This document shows, one piece after another, positions 44,354 through 56,811 of a DNA stretch of 64,000 nucleotides. Numbering within the stretch: position 1 is the stretch's first letter; the number at the start of each line of letters is the position of its first letter. Below the pieces are notes generated by a model that made no database searches, had not been told where the DNA came from, and saw nothing but the letters and a program-made list of their open reading frames with translations. Source of the DNA: Gaiellasilicea sp963794385 (lineage in GTDB: Bacteria; Actinomycetota; Thermoleophilia; Gaiellales; Gaiellaceae); contig CAWCDT010000013.1 of NCBI GenBank assembly GCA_963794385.1, forward strand, positions 36,831 through 100,830. The letters run 5' to 3'. The position numbers and the translations under genes are program-made.

Positions 44354-46454
44354 CTAGCGCTTGGACGCTGGGATGCTGGTGTTGCCGGCCGGATCCCAGG
44401 CGACGGCGCGAACGAGCCCGAGGCGCGGCGCGTTCGGGACGAGCGCCTCGCCCGCCGCACGCGCGTCGTAGACGAGCTTGCGCGCGCCGAAGCGAAGCGT
44501 CACGGCGGCGGGCTCGCTGACCCAGAGCTTGAGCGGGCTGCGGGTCAGGATCCGCACCTTCGGCTGACGCGTGTCCGAGGTGAACGGCACCATGACCGCC
44601 GTCGTCGCGACGGAGTCGGTCGCCTCGAGGATGGCTTCGTACTCGCCGTCGAGCAACCGGCCGATCCGCTTCACCCCGTCCCACTCGATCGTCCGGGCGC
44701 CGGGCTCGAGCGGGCCCGTGAACGGCGTCGCGACCCACTTGCCCTGCTTGAGGATCCGCAGCCGGATCTGCGCCGCGGCCGCGAGCTGGAACCTGATCCC
44801 GATCCGATCTGCGCGCCCGTCCGCGTTCGGCGAGAAGACCTTGCGCGAGGCGGCCACGCCGCCCAGCGTGCGCGTCACGGCGAGCTGTGCCGACGCGGAG
44901 GCCTGACGGCCGCCTGTCGCGTTCGCAGTGACCTCGATCTGGAACACGCCGTCGGAGAGCAGCGACGGGTCGAAGCGGATCGCATGCTCGCCGGCCCGCT
45001 TCCAGCTCCGCGGCGCGACCGTCGCCACCTCCGCACCGAGGCCGTCGCGCAGCTTGACGGTCACGTTGCCCGCCTCGCTGAGCGTGTACGTGATCGTCGT
45101 CAGGTCGGCGATCGAGTCGGAATTGGGAGAGACGGTCTCGGGATCGGCCGCGAGGCCGGCGATCCCGAACGCGGCGGTGCCCCCGCCGATCGGTCCGGAC
45201 GCGGGCGTCACGGCCGCGTCCGAGCGAATCGCGTACGTGTAAGCACCCGGCAGAGCCGTCGTCCCGTCCCAGCTCCAGTCGACGTTCGTGCCGAGCCCCG
45301 AGCTCGAGGCGACCGCGTTCCCGACCGCGTCGTAGACGTCGACCGTCCACGGGAGCGGCGCCGACAGACGTGCGCGGACGCGTACCGTCCCCGGAACGCG
45401 TTCCGGTCACGACGGGCGCGTAGAGCTTCGGCAGGCCGATCCTGGCCACCTCACCCGCAATCCCCGTGAGCAGGTTGTAGAGCGCCGTCCCGGGGCAGTC
45501 CGTGAAGCCGGTATCGCGGTGGCCGGAGACGGTCCGCAGGAAGACCGGCAGGCCCGCACCGAAGCGGGCGTTCCCGCCGGACACGTACGAGAGCGTCGAC
45601 GCCGGGTCGACGTGCGCGATGTCGAGGCGCCAGGCGAGGAGTTGCTCGAGCGCGTCGAGCGCCTTCGCCGTCACCGCCAGCGAGCTGTACTCACCCAGGA
45701 CGGCCGCGCCGACGGAGCCCGTGTTGAAGCCCTCGGCATGCGCGCCGACCACGTTCCGCTCGATCCCGCCGTACCGGCCCTCGAACACGGTCCCGAAGCG
45801 GTCGACGAGAAAGTTGTAGCCGATGTCGTTCCAGCCGTTGCCCTTGACGTGGTACAGCTGGATCCCGCGCACGATCGCAGGGGACTGCGCGGCCGTGTAG
45901 CCGTTCGCGCCGGCCGTGTGATGCACGATCGCAAGGCGCAGCTGGGGCGCGTAGGCCGGCGTGCCGCGCCTGATCTTCTCGTCGGCATTCCAGCCGCTGC
46001 GGGGCACGATCGGCGGCGCTCCGGCCTTCTGCAGCCTGCGTGCAGGCACGCCCTCAGGCGGGCTCCAGACGAAGTGCGCGCGCAAGCGCGTCACGCGACC
46101 GCGGAGGCGGTACTCGATCCGGTCGGACGCGCCCACCCACCAGGGATTGCCGAGCCGCCAGGTGCCTGTGCGGGCGCGCTCGGCGCTTCCCGGATCGGGA
46201 CGGTCCTCCGCCTCGGGCGCCGCAGCCAGCCAGCCGCTCCACTTCCCTGCGACCGACCGGGTCCGGAACTGCACCGTGCCCGGCCCGCGCCAGTGCAGCC
46301 CGACGAGGTTGAAGCGCGCCGGGGGCGTCCGGGACGTGAGCATCCGCTCGCCCTGGAGTGGGATGTCGCGCGACACGATCGTCGCATCGGCGGCGAGCGC
46401 CGGCGCGGAGATCGCGAGGGCGACGACCACGATGGCGAGTAGGGACTTGGGCAC
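44354..46454 (-). CDS. Secreted PGRP-type N-acetylmuramoyl-L-alanine amidase with FlgD-like Ig domains (one frame break)
   Basis: This is an envelope protein of about 700 residues. A signal peptide (VPKSLLAIVVVALAISAPALA) follows the GTG at 46454, which has a GGAGAG site seven bases upstream. The middle is a peptidoglycan-recognition (amidase_2) domain: RSGWNADEK, IVHHTAGANGY (zinc His), NDIGYNFLVDRFGTVFEGR, and GHRDTGFTDCPG (zinc His/Cys). After a frame break at about 45395 come two FlgD-like Ig repeats (VDVYDAVGN...WDGTTALPGAYTY; FSPNADGRAD...WDGVKR). It likely cleaves peptidoglycan at the cell surface. Confidence 0.87.
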
Positions 46455-46548
46455 GGGGGTCTCTCCACTTGAGGGTGGCGACTCACCCGTTCGGCGACAA
46501 GGGCCGCGTCCCTCGTTTGACCGAATCCTTACAGCTAGATTTGGAGTT

Positions 46549-47874
46549 GTGGCACCCCTCGCTCGGGGATTCGTGCTCGTCGCTGCGGTCGCGGCCGCGC
46601 TCAGCGTTCCCGCATTCGCCGCCGACGCGCCGCCGCGTGTGCTCGTCGCCGAGTTCGACAACGACGTCAATCCGGTCACGCAGGACTATCTCCTCGACGC
46701 GATCGAGCAGGGCGAGGAGGGTGACTACGCGGCCGTCGTGATCGAGATGGACACGCCGGGCGGGCTCGCGTCGTCGATGCGGGACATCGTGAAAGGAATG
46801 CTCGCGGCCGAGATCCCCGTCATCGTCTACGTCGCGCCGTCCGGCTCGAGCGCGGACTCCGCGGGCGCCGTGATCGGGATGGCCTCCGACGTGCTCGCAA
46901 TGGCGCCGCAGACGAACATCGGCTCCTCGACCCCTGTCTCGATCGGCGGCGAAGACATCTCGCGCGACCTGCGCCGGAAGATCGTCAACGACGCGGCCGC
47001 GTACATCGGCGAGCTCGCCCGCGAGCATGGCCGAAACGTCCAGGAGGCCGAGAAGATGGTGCGGCAGGCGATCGAACCTCGGCGCCCGCGAGGCGCTCGA
47101 GCTGGGCGTCATCGACGTCGATCGCCGAGGACTATCCGGATCTGTTCCGGCAGATCGACGGGACGACGCACCAAGCCGAAGGGGCTGACGCTCGACACGC
47201 CGCCCGAGACGACGGTCGAGCGGATCGAGATGTCGACCTGGAAGCGGCTGCTCGACCTCCTGATCGACCCGAACATCATCGCCCTGATGCTCTCGATCGG
47301 CCTGATCGGGATCGTCGTGGAGCTGTGGAACCCGGGCCTGATCTTCCCGGGCACCGTCGGCGCGATCTCGCTCATCGTCGGCCTGTACGGGCTCCAGGTG
47401 CTGCCGGTCTCGATCGCCGGCCTCCTTCTGATGCTGCTCGCGACTGCGTTCTTCGTCGCCGAGGCGTTCATCGTCTCCCACGGCGCTCTCGCGCTTGCGG
47501 GAGCGATCACGTTCGTGATCGGCGCCCTGATGCTGTTCGACCCCGCCGGCGAGGCCTACCAGGTCTCTCTGCCCGTGGCGATCGCGATCGCCGGCACGCT
47601 GATGCTCCTCTTCGGCGTCGCGCTCACCAAGGCCGTGAAGCTTCGCCGCCGGCCGCCCGAGGTCGGGACGCACCGGCTCGTCGGCGTCCCCGGCCAGGTG
47701 CGCGGCGACGGCCTCGTGTTCGTCGACGGCGAGCTCTGGCACGCGGAGACGGCCGACGGCTCGCCGCTCCAGCCAGGCGAACCGATCGTCGTCGAGTCGG
47801 TCGACCAGGAAGGGCTTCGGCTCACCGTAGGATCAGCCGAGCCCGCTCCGACCCTCACCGCCGAAAGGACGTGA
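46549..47874 (+). CDS. NfeD-family membrane protein with ClpP-like serine protease domain (three frame breaks)
   Basis: This long NfeD protein (about 441 residues as read) has a signal-like start (FVLVAAVAAALSVPAFA), then a ClpP-like domain with VIEMDTPGGLASSM and the catalytic Ser in PSGSSADSAGAVIGMAS and the Lys in SSTPV. Next are four to five membrane helices (IIALMLSIGLIGIVVELW onward) and a C-terminal NfeD OB-fold (VGVPGQVRGDGLVFVDGELW). Between 47075 and 47170 the frame shifts three times by one extra base, giving a garbled 31-residue stretch; the shifted frames read NLGAREALELGVID and IAEDYPDLFRQIDG. Its partner slipin gene follows 4 bp later. Confidence 0.9.
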   Translation: MAPLARGFVLVAAVAAALSVPAFAADAPPRVLVAEFDNDVNPVTQDYLLDAIEQGEEGDYAAVVIEMDTPGGLASSMRDIVKGMLAAEIPVIVYVAPSGSSADSAGAVIGMASDVLAMAPQTNIGSSTPVSIGGEDISRDLRRKIVNDAAAYIGELAREHGRNVQEAEKMVRQAIEPRRPRGARAGRHRRRSPRTIRICSGRSTGRRTKPKGLTLDTPPETTVERIEMSTWKRLLDLLIDPNIIALMLSIGLIGIVVELWNPGLIFPGTVGAISLIVGLYGLQVLPVSIAGLLLMLLATAFFVAEAFIVSHGALALAGAITFVIGALMLFDPAGEAYQVSLPVAIAIAGTLMLLFGVALTKAVKLRRRPPEVGTHRLVGVPGQVRGDGLVFVDGELWHAETADGSPLQPGEPIVVESVDQEGLRLTVGSAEPAPTLTAERT

Positions 47875-47878
47875 TCCG

Positions 47879-48667
47879 TTGATCCCGCTGATCGTCGTCG
47901 CCGCCGTTGCGCTCATCCTGCTCCTGTTCCTCTTCGCCGCGATCAAGGTCGCGCGAGAGTACGAGCGCGGCGTGATCTTCCGCCTGGGCCGGCTCTTGCC
48001 CGAGCCGAAGGGACCGGGCCTGTTCCTGCTCATCCCCGTGATCGACCGCATGGTGAAGGTCGATCTCCGCACGATCACGTTGAACGTGCCGCCGCAGGAA
48101 GTGATCACGAAGGACAACGTCCCGGTGCGGGTGAACGCGGTCGCCTACTTCCGGATCGTCGAGCCGAAGAACGCGATCGTCCAGGTCGAGAACTTCATGG
48201 TCGCGACCTCCCAGATCGCCCAGACGACGCTGCGCTCGGTGCTCGGCCAGCACGTGCTCGACGAGCTCCTGTCGGAGCGCGACAAGATCAACGCGATCCT
48301 GCAGAACATCATCGACGAGGCCACGTCGCCCTGGGGCATCAAGGTCTCGATCGTCGAGGTCAAGGACGTGGAGATCCCGGCCAGCATGCAGCGGGCGATG
48401 GCGCGGCAGGCGGAGGCCGAGCGGGAGCGCCGCGCGAAGGTGATCGCAGCCGAGGGCGAGTTCCAGGCCTCGCAGAGGCTTGCCGACGCGGCCGACGTGA
48501 TGGCGCGCTCCCCGATGGCGCTGCAGCTGCGCTACCTGCAGACGCTGCTCGAGATCGGGGCCACGAACGCGACGACGATCGTTTTCCCGGCCCCGATCGA
48601 CATCCTCACCGCCTTTATGGGCAAGGCCGCAGAGAACGGAGGCGCGGGCGAGACCGGAACGAGCTAA
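47879..48667 (+). CDS. SPFH/stomatin-like membrane protease partner (slipin)
   Basis: This is a 262-residue stomatin-family scaffold. One N-terminal membrane helix (LIVVAAVALILLLFLF) is followed by the SPFH domain (VREYERGVIFRLGRLL-like block, GPGLFLLIPVID, VPPQEVITKDNVPVRVNAV) and a coiled-coil (MARQAEAERERRAKVIAAEG). Slipins and long NfeD proteases form conserved gene pairs, as here (5 bp apart), acting on membrane quality control. The start is TTG at 47879 with AGGA upstream. The 3' end overlaps the convergent MerR gene by 4 bp. Confidence 0.92.
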   Translation: MIPLIVVAAVALILLLFLFAAIKVAREYERGVIFRLGRLLPEPKGPGLFLLIPVIDRMVKVDLRTITLNVPPQEVITKDNVPVRVNAVAYFRIVEPKNAIVQVENFMVATSQIAQTTLRSVLGQHVLDELLSERDKINAILQNIIDEATSPWGIKVSIVEVKDVEIPASMQRAMARQAEAERERRAKVIAAEGEFQASQRLADAADVMARSPMALQLRYLQTLLEIGATNATTIVFPAPIDILTAFMGKAAENGGAGETGTS

Positions 48668-48960
48668 GTGAGCTGGCCGTTCCCTTCGCGGAAGCGGTGG
48701 GCGGCGTCGATCGCCGCCCCGAGGTTCAGGCCCTTGTCCTTGGCCTGCTTGATCAGCATCACCGTCTCGAGCGCGTCAATGTCGTAGATGCGCTGTTTCT
48801 TGCCCTTGGTCGGGATCTGCGCCTTGTTCGTCCAGTAGTCGAGCTGCATCTTCGAGATCCCGGCGATCTGGCAGACCTGTCCAAGATAGAGCTCGACCTT
48901 GTCCAGGTGCTCCGCCAGGTTCACCGGTTCGAGGATGTTCACCTGTGTGTTGTAAGCCAC
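48664..48960 (-). CDS. MerR-like winged-helix DNA-binding protein
   Basis: This 98-residue protein holds a single DNA-binding domain: YLGQVCQIAGISKMQLDYWT is the helix-turn-helix and recognition helix, KGKKQRIYDIDALETVMLIK the wing and third helix, as in MerR/HTH_17 proteins. No effector-binding domain is present. The GTG start at 48960 has GAGGG six bases upstream. The target is unknown. Such short MerR proteins sometimes control nearby genes, and gyrA starts a separate unit upstream. Confidence 0.85.
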   Translation of the reverse strand: MAYNTQVNILEPVNLAEHLDKVELYLGQVCQIAGISKMQLDYWTNKAQIPTKGKKQRIYDIDALETVMLIKQAKDKGLNLGAAIDAAHRFREGNGQLT

Positions 48961-49043
48961 GTCTATCCCTCTATCAGCGGGTACGGGGAGCCCCCGCGAC
49001 GAAGGTATACAACGATCTTCGATGGATTGGAAGAGGCTCGCGG

Positions 49044-52000
49044 CTACTCGTCGCCGGGCTCGGCAACGTCCGGCGGCAGCGTCTCGTCGGCTCCGTTCGC
49101 GTCGCTCTCGACGACCGGGGCGAGACTCGAGACACGCTCGTCCTCGCCGCGCAGGCGCATCACGATCACACCCTGCGTGGAGCGGCCGAGCCGCTTGATC
49201 TCCTCGACGGGCATCCTGATCACCGTGCCGCCGGTCGAGATCAGCATGACCGCGATGCCGTCGCGAACGACGCGGGCGCCGGCGAGCTTGCCCTTCGCGT
49301 CGGTGAGCTGGACGGTCTTCACGCCAAGCCCGCCGCGCCCCTTGACGGGGTACTCGTGCAGCGGCGTCCGCTTGCCGTAGCCGTTCTCGGTCACGACGAG
49401 CAGGTCGGCGTCGTCCTGGGCCACGTTGACCGAGATCACCTCGTCGCCGGACCGTAGGTTCATGCCGCGCACGCCCGACGCATCGCGTCCCATCGAGCGG
49501 ACGTCGGACTCGTGGAAGCGGATCGCCTGGCCGCCGCGCGAGACCATCAAGATGTCGTCGTTGCCGTCCGAGAGCCGCACGCCGACGAGCTCGTCGTCCT
49601 CGCGCATCTTGATCGCGATGATCCCGTCGGCCCTCAGCGGCGTGTTGTAGGCGAGGAACTCGGTCTTCTTGACCACGCCGCCCTTCGTGGCGAAAACGAG
49701 GAACTTCGCCTCCTTGAAGTCGCGGGTGGCAATCACGGCCCGGACGGACTCGTCCTGCCGGAACGGGAGCAGGTTCACGATCGCGCGGCCCTTCGACTGG
49801 CGCGACCCGAGCGGGAGCTCGTGCACCTTCAGTCGGTAGACCTTGCCGACGGTGGTGAAGAAGAGGACGTAGTCGTGGGTCGAGGCGACGAAGAGGTGCT
49901 CGATGTAGTCGTCGTCCTTCAGATCCATGCCCATCACGCCGACGCCTCCACGGCGCTGTTCGCGGTAGGACGTAACCGGGAGCCGCTTGATGTAGCCGGA
50001 GCGGGTGATCGCGATCACCATGTCCTCCTCGGCGATCATGTCCTCGAGCGAGAACTCGCCTTCGGCCGCGATGATCTCGGTGCGCCGGTCGTCGCTCTTC
50101 CCGTACACCGTCTTCAGCTCCAGCAGCTCCTCGCGGATCAGCCCATCGACCCGCTCCGGGTCGCCGAGGATGGCGCGCAGCTCGGCGATTCGCTCCTGCA
50201 GGTCGGCGTACTCATCCTCGACGCGCTTCCGCTCGAGCCCGGTGAGGGCGCGCAAACGCAGGTCGAGGATCGCGGTCGCCTGGATCTCCGACAGCGAGAA
50301 CTGCGTCATCAGCTGCTCGCGTGCCGCGTCTGTGTCGGCGGCGCCGCGGATGACGCGGATCACCTCGTCGAGGTTGTCGAGCGCGATCAGGTAGCCGGAG
50401 AGGACGTGCGCCCGGTCCTCCGCCTTGCGCAGCTCGTACTTCGACCTGCGGATGACGATCTCGCGCTGGTAGTCGAGGTAGTGCCGGACGAGCTCGAGCA
50501 GCGAGAGCGTCCTCGGCACGTTGTCGACGAGCGCGACCGCGTTGTAGCCGAACGTCGCCTGCAGTGACGTGTGCTTGTAGAGCTTGTTGAGGACGACCTG
50601 CGGGATCGCCTCCCGCTTCAGCTCGACCTGGATCCGCATCCCGGTGCGGTCGGAGTGGTCGGCGAGGTCCGAGACCTCGGTGATCACCTTGTCCTGGACG
50701 AGATCCGCGATCTTCTTGATCACGCCGGTCTCGCCGCCCTTCTTCGTTCCGTACGGCAGCTCGGTGACGATGATTGCCGACTTGCCGCCGCGCAGCTCTT
50801 CGATGTGGGCCCGCGCGCGCATGACGATCCGGCCGCGGCCGGTGCGGTAGGCGTCGCGAATGCCCTGGCGGCCCAGCACGATCGCGCCGGTCGGGAAGTC
50901 GGGCCCCTTCACGTGCGTCATCAGGTCGTCGACGTTCGCGTCGGGCTTGTCGATCAGCTGCACGATCGCGTCGACGATCTCGCCGAGCCGGTGCGGCGGC
51001 ATGTTCGTCGCCATTCCGACGGCGATCCCGGCTGAGCCGTTGACGAGCAGGTTCGGGAAGCGCGACGGAAGCACCGCCGGCTCCTTGCGCGACTCGTCGT
51101 AGTTCGGGCTGAAGTCGACGGTGTCCGCGTCGATGTCGCGCAACATCTCGGTCGCCATGCGGGAGAGCCGCGCCTCGGTGTTGTGGCTGACGAAGCCGTT
51201 CGTCAGGAACGAGTGGTCGTCCGTGTCGACCCGCAGCGAGTACACGGGCTGCGACGGGCCCGAGCGTCGACGGACTCGACCTCGGCGTAGTAGTAGTCGC
51301 CCGTGACGAGCGGCTCGACGACGGCCTTGACCTCGTCGCTGTCGATTCGCTCGAGGATGGCAGTGCCGCTCTGCTCCCAGCGCTCGATCCGGTCGACGTT
51401 GTGACGGCGAAGCCAGTCCTTGTCGACCCAGCGCGAGCCGCAGTCCGAGCGGATGTAGTCGGCGACGAACGGCACGTGGTCGTGCGAGAGCGCGCGGCTC
51501 TCAGTCGGTACCTGGGCGAGCTCGGCGTCGAGCTTGCGCTGCTTCGCGCCGAGGAAGCCGACGTTGCGCGCGAAGAGACGCGCGTCGCGCCGGTTGCCGA
51601 TGTAGACCTTGATCTCGCCCTTCTCGTAGCGGCAGAGCCGCGAGACGACGCCGAACTCGAGCAGCAGCAGCTGGACGTCCTTCGCGAGCTGCTCGCTGTA
51701 GGTCGAGTACGAGATCTGGATCGTCTTCCGCGGCAGCAGCGACGACGAGCCGTCGCCGGTGAAGAGCGCCTGGAGGAAAACCCGCTTGAACGCCTGGCCG
51801 CTGCGCCAGACGCAGCTCCGGAACACGCTTCTCGCGCGCTCCGCGACGCCGGCAAGCGCGGCAAGCGGGCTCGCCTCGAACGCCGTCGATGCTGCTGCAC
51901 ATCGAGCTCGTGGAGCGTCGCTCCCGGACGCGGATCTCGCTCGGTCGACATACCGCGGCCCGCCGACGACCGTCGTCGATACGCCGCGAGCGACGGCGTC

Positions 52001-52836
52001 GAAGAAGTCGCGATCGATGTTGTCGAACCCGGCGCGGCGCTCGCCGACCCAGCCTTCGGAGACGAAGGCGCCGAGGAGGAGCGCAGTTTGCCGGTCATCG
52101 CGTCGGAAGCTCGGGCTCGACCGGCCGCGGCGTTCGCGAGATCAACACGCGGTCGCCGGCGTCGATCTCGTCGAGCAGCTTCCAGAGCAGCATCGGCACG
52201 CCGGCGAGGTCGACGAGGCAGAGCACGGGATGGTTCGTCGTCCCCGAGAGCTCGTAGCCCTCGCGGGTGCGAAGGCGTCAGCGTCGGATGCGTGCCCGGA
52301 GTGGAAGAGCACCGACGCTCGCACCGGGCGCCCGAGCCGGTCGAGCACCTCGAGCTCGATCGGGATTGTCCGACTCCGCATCCGCATCGGGAACGAGCTC
52401 GTCGATCCTGAACGTCCCGCGCGGTGTGGCAACCCGCGTGTTGCCAATTGTCAGTACCGCATCGCAGCTGGCGGGTCGTCGTCGATCGAGCCGAAGTTGC
52501 CCTGGCCGTCGACGAGCGGGTAGCGCAGGCTGAACGGCTGCGCCATCCGGACGAGCGTGTCGTAGATGGACGCGTCGCCGTGCGGGTGGTACTTGCCCAT
52601 CACGTCGCCGACGGTCGCGGCGGACTTCTTGTAGGGCCGGTTCGGCTGCAGCCCGGCCTCGTGCATGCCGTAGAGGACGCGGCGGTGGACGGGCTTGAGG
52701 CCGTCGCGAACGTCGGGCAGCGCACGCCCGACGATCACGCTCATCGCGTAGTCGAGGTAGCTCGAGCGCATCTCCTGCTCGAGGTCGCGCGGCTCGATCC
52801 GGCCGCCGCCGAGCGGTTCGTTCGCGAGATCGGACA

Positions 52837-52837
<1 letters not shown>
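49044..52837 (-). CDS. gyrA: DNA gyrase subunit A, interrupted by an intein
   Basis: GyrA is the breakage-reunion subunit of DNA gyrase. The N-extein (52454-52837, LVDGQGNFGSIDDDPPAAMRY) ends exactly at the catalytic Tyr. The C-extein (49044-51179) resumes with TEARLSRMATEML. Both exteins read without a frame break. Further signatures are LRALTGLERKRVEDEY and the C-terminal six-blade DNA-wrapping domain, whose GyrA-box is QRRGGVG (usual form QRRGGKG). The intein between them carries five frame breaks and is described separately. GyrA shares one base with the gyrB stop (TGATG). Confidence 0.95.
51180..52453 (-). other. GyrA intein with LAGLIDADG homing endonuclease domain, frame-broken
   Basis: The insertion is placed directly after the catalytic Tyr, the site used by mycobacterial GyrA inteins. 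Splicing blocks: an N-terminal Cys is expected right at the first frame break; TIGNTRVATP is block A, TTNHPVL block B (near 52230), and the C-terminal HSFLTNGFVSHN then extein Thr are F/G. The endonuclease shows both DOD-type motifs, LLGAFVSEGW (near 52065) and FLQALFTGDGS (near 51760). The frame changes near 52450, 52365, 52275, 52103 and 51262. In a working gene it would be about 424 residues. Confidence 0.9.
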
Positions 52838-55227
<2,390 letters not shown>

Positions 55228-55273
55228 CAAAAAAGCCCTGCAAATAGCCATCTTGCGGGCCGATTGCAGTGTA

Positions 55274-55750
55274 TCAGAAACCCCGGCCGGACCGGGCGTC
55301 GGCGGCGACGCTCGCGAGGCTCGCCGCGGCCGCTCTCGCGACGTACTCGCGCAGCTCCTCGTCGTCGATCAGCGCCGCGATCCGTGCCGCCTCGGCCCGG
55401 TGCTCGGCGGCGATCTCGGGCGGGGTCGAGGCCCGCGATTCCGATGACTCGGCGGCAGGCTCGGGAATCGGGCCCGGCGCGAACCGCAGCGTCGGCGGCG
55501 CCGCCTCGCCGAGCTCGTCCCGCAGCCGCTCGAGGATCGTCGTCGCGAGTTTTCCGAGCTCGAAGGCCCAGGTCGAGGACACGGCGTTGACGTGCAGCGT
55601 CCCGTCCCGCGCGAGCCGGGACGGCCAGGCATTCCGCGCAACAGTCGGCCCGACGGCCACAGGCCAGGCTCGCACGATCGCCGTGATGTCGCCGTCGGCC
55701 GGGCCGAAGCGGCCGAGCTCGGAGCGGATCTGGCGGTCGAGGCGCTCCAT
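55274..55750 (-). CDS. dciA: DciA-like (DUF721) protein
   Basis: DciA loads or supports the replicative helicase DnaB. The 158-residue protein has the DUF721 core (VGPTVARNAWPSRL, GTLHVNAVSSTWAFELG) with a disordered C-terminal half (PEPAAESSESRAS). The position between recF and gyrB is the actinobacterial location for this gene. Its ATG shares one base with the recF stop. Confidence 0.85.
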   Translation of the reverse strand: MERLDRQIRSELGRFGPADGDITAIVRAWPVAVGPTVARNAWPSRLARDGTLHVNAVSSTWAFELGKLATTILERLRDELGEAAPPTLRFAPGPIPEPAAESSESRASTPPEIAAEHRAEAARIAALIDDEELREYVARAAAASLASVAADARSGRGF

Positions 55751-56811
55751 CAGCGCGTTCTCACGACCCCAGGGGTCACCTCGAGTAGCTGCGCCGGCTC
55801 GAGCGGCAGAGCATCGGCGCCGGTGGCGGTCACGATGGCCTGGCCGACCCGCCCGATCCGTGCCGCCAGCGTCTCCCGGCGAGCCGCGTCGAGCTCGGAG
55901 AGCACGTCGTCGAGCAGGACGAGCGGTGGCGTCTGGCCGCGGCCGACGATCACCTCCGCCTCCGCGAGCAGGAGCGAGAGCACCGCGAGCCGCTGTTCAC
56001 CCTGGGAGCCGTATCCGCGCAGGTCGCGGTCGCCCGAGAGGACCGTGACGTCGTCCAGGTGGGGTCCGAGGCCGGTGACGCCACGTTCGAGGTCGCGATC
56101 GAGGCGAGCCTCGAGCGCGGCGACGGTGGGGGACTCGCCGGCGTAGGCGAGCGTCGCGGCCGGCAGGCCGAGCTCGCCTGCCCGCTCGCCGAAGGCGGGG
56201 GCCAACAGCCCGATCGTCTCACGGCGCGACACGACCAGCGCCTCGCCGAGACTCGCCACCTGCTCGGTCCACGGCGCGATCGCGCCGCGCGTCGAGACGC
56301 CGATCGCGACCCGGCGAAGCGCGGCGTTCCGCTGCCCCACCGCCGCGGCGTACTCCAGCGGCACCGAAGCCCGGCCGGGCAGGAGCCGCGCCAGCGCCCG
56401 ATCGAAGTAGGCGCGCCGCGCGGCAGGACCTCCCTTGACGACCGCGAGGCGGTCGGGCGTGAAAACGAGCGTCGAGACCTCGCTGCGCAACTGCTCCGTC
56501 GATCGCAGCGGCGCGCCGTTCAGCTTCGCGCGCTTCCCTGCCTGGGGCTCCAACGTCACCTCGAGTGCGAGGGAACGACCGTCACGGTCGCCGCCCAGTG
56601 CGATCCGAGCCCCGGTCGCCCCGAAACGCACGAGCTGCTGGTCGGCTCGGGTCCGGGGCGAGAACCCTTGCGTGCCGACGTGCAGGGACTCGAGCAGGTT
56701 GGTCTTGCCCGCGCCGTTCGCACCCGTGACGAGCACGAGACCCGGCTCGAGCACGAGCTCGAGCCGTTCGTACGATCGGAAGTCGCGGAGGGTGACTTCG
56801 CGGACGATCAG
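55750..56811 (-). CDS. recF: DNA replication and repair protein RecF, apparent CTG start
   Basis: RecF helps load RecA at single-strand gaps. Motifs: GANGAGKTNLLES (Walker A), GSQGEQRLAVLSLLLAEAEV (signature), VLLDDVLSELD (Walker B). The family's N-terminal LIVREVTLRDFRSYERLEL precedes the first GTG (56754) and is in frame. Its first codon is CTG 56811-56809, overlapping the dnaN stop as CTGA, the same 4-bp junction used by other genes here with ATG, GTG or TTG. The resulting 353 residues is normal length. Starting at 56754 would cut away the conserved first strand. Confidence 0.9.
   Translation of the reverse strand: MIVREVTLRDFRSYERLELVLEPGLVLVTGANGAGKTNLLESLHVGTQGFSPRTRADQQLVRFGATGARIALGGDRDGRSLALEVTLEPQAGKRAKLNGAPLRSTEQLRSEVSTLVFTPDRLAVVKGGPAARRAYFDRALARLLPGRASVPLEYAAAVGQRNAALRRVAIGVSTRGAIAPWTEQVASLGEALVVSRRETIGLLAPAFGERAGELGLPAATLAYAGESPTVAALEARLDRDLERGVTGLGPHLDDVTVLSGDRDLRGYGSQGEQRLAVLSLLLAEAEVIVGRGQTPPLVLLDDVLSELDAARRETLAARIGRVGQAIVTATGADALPLEPAQLLEVTPGVVRTR

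Noticed and set aside
44247..46679. Single 810-codon frame covering the amidase
   Set aside because: After about 45395 this frame is low-complexity; the FlgD-like repeats are in another frame, so a one-base break explains it better.
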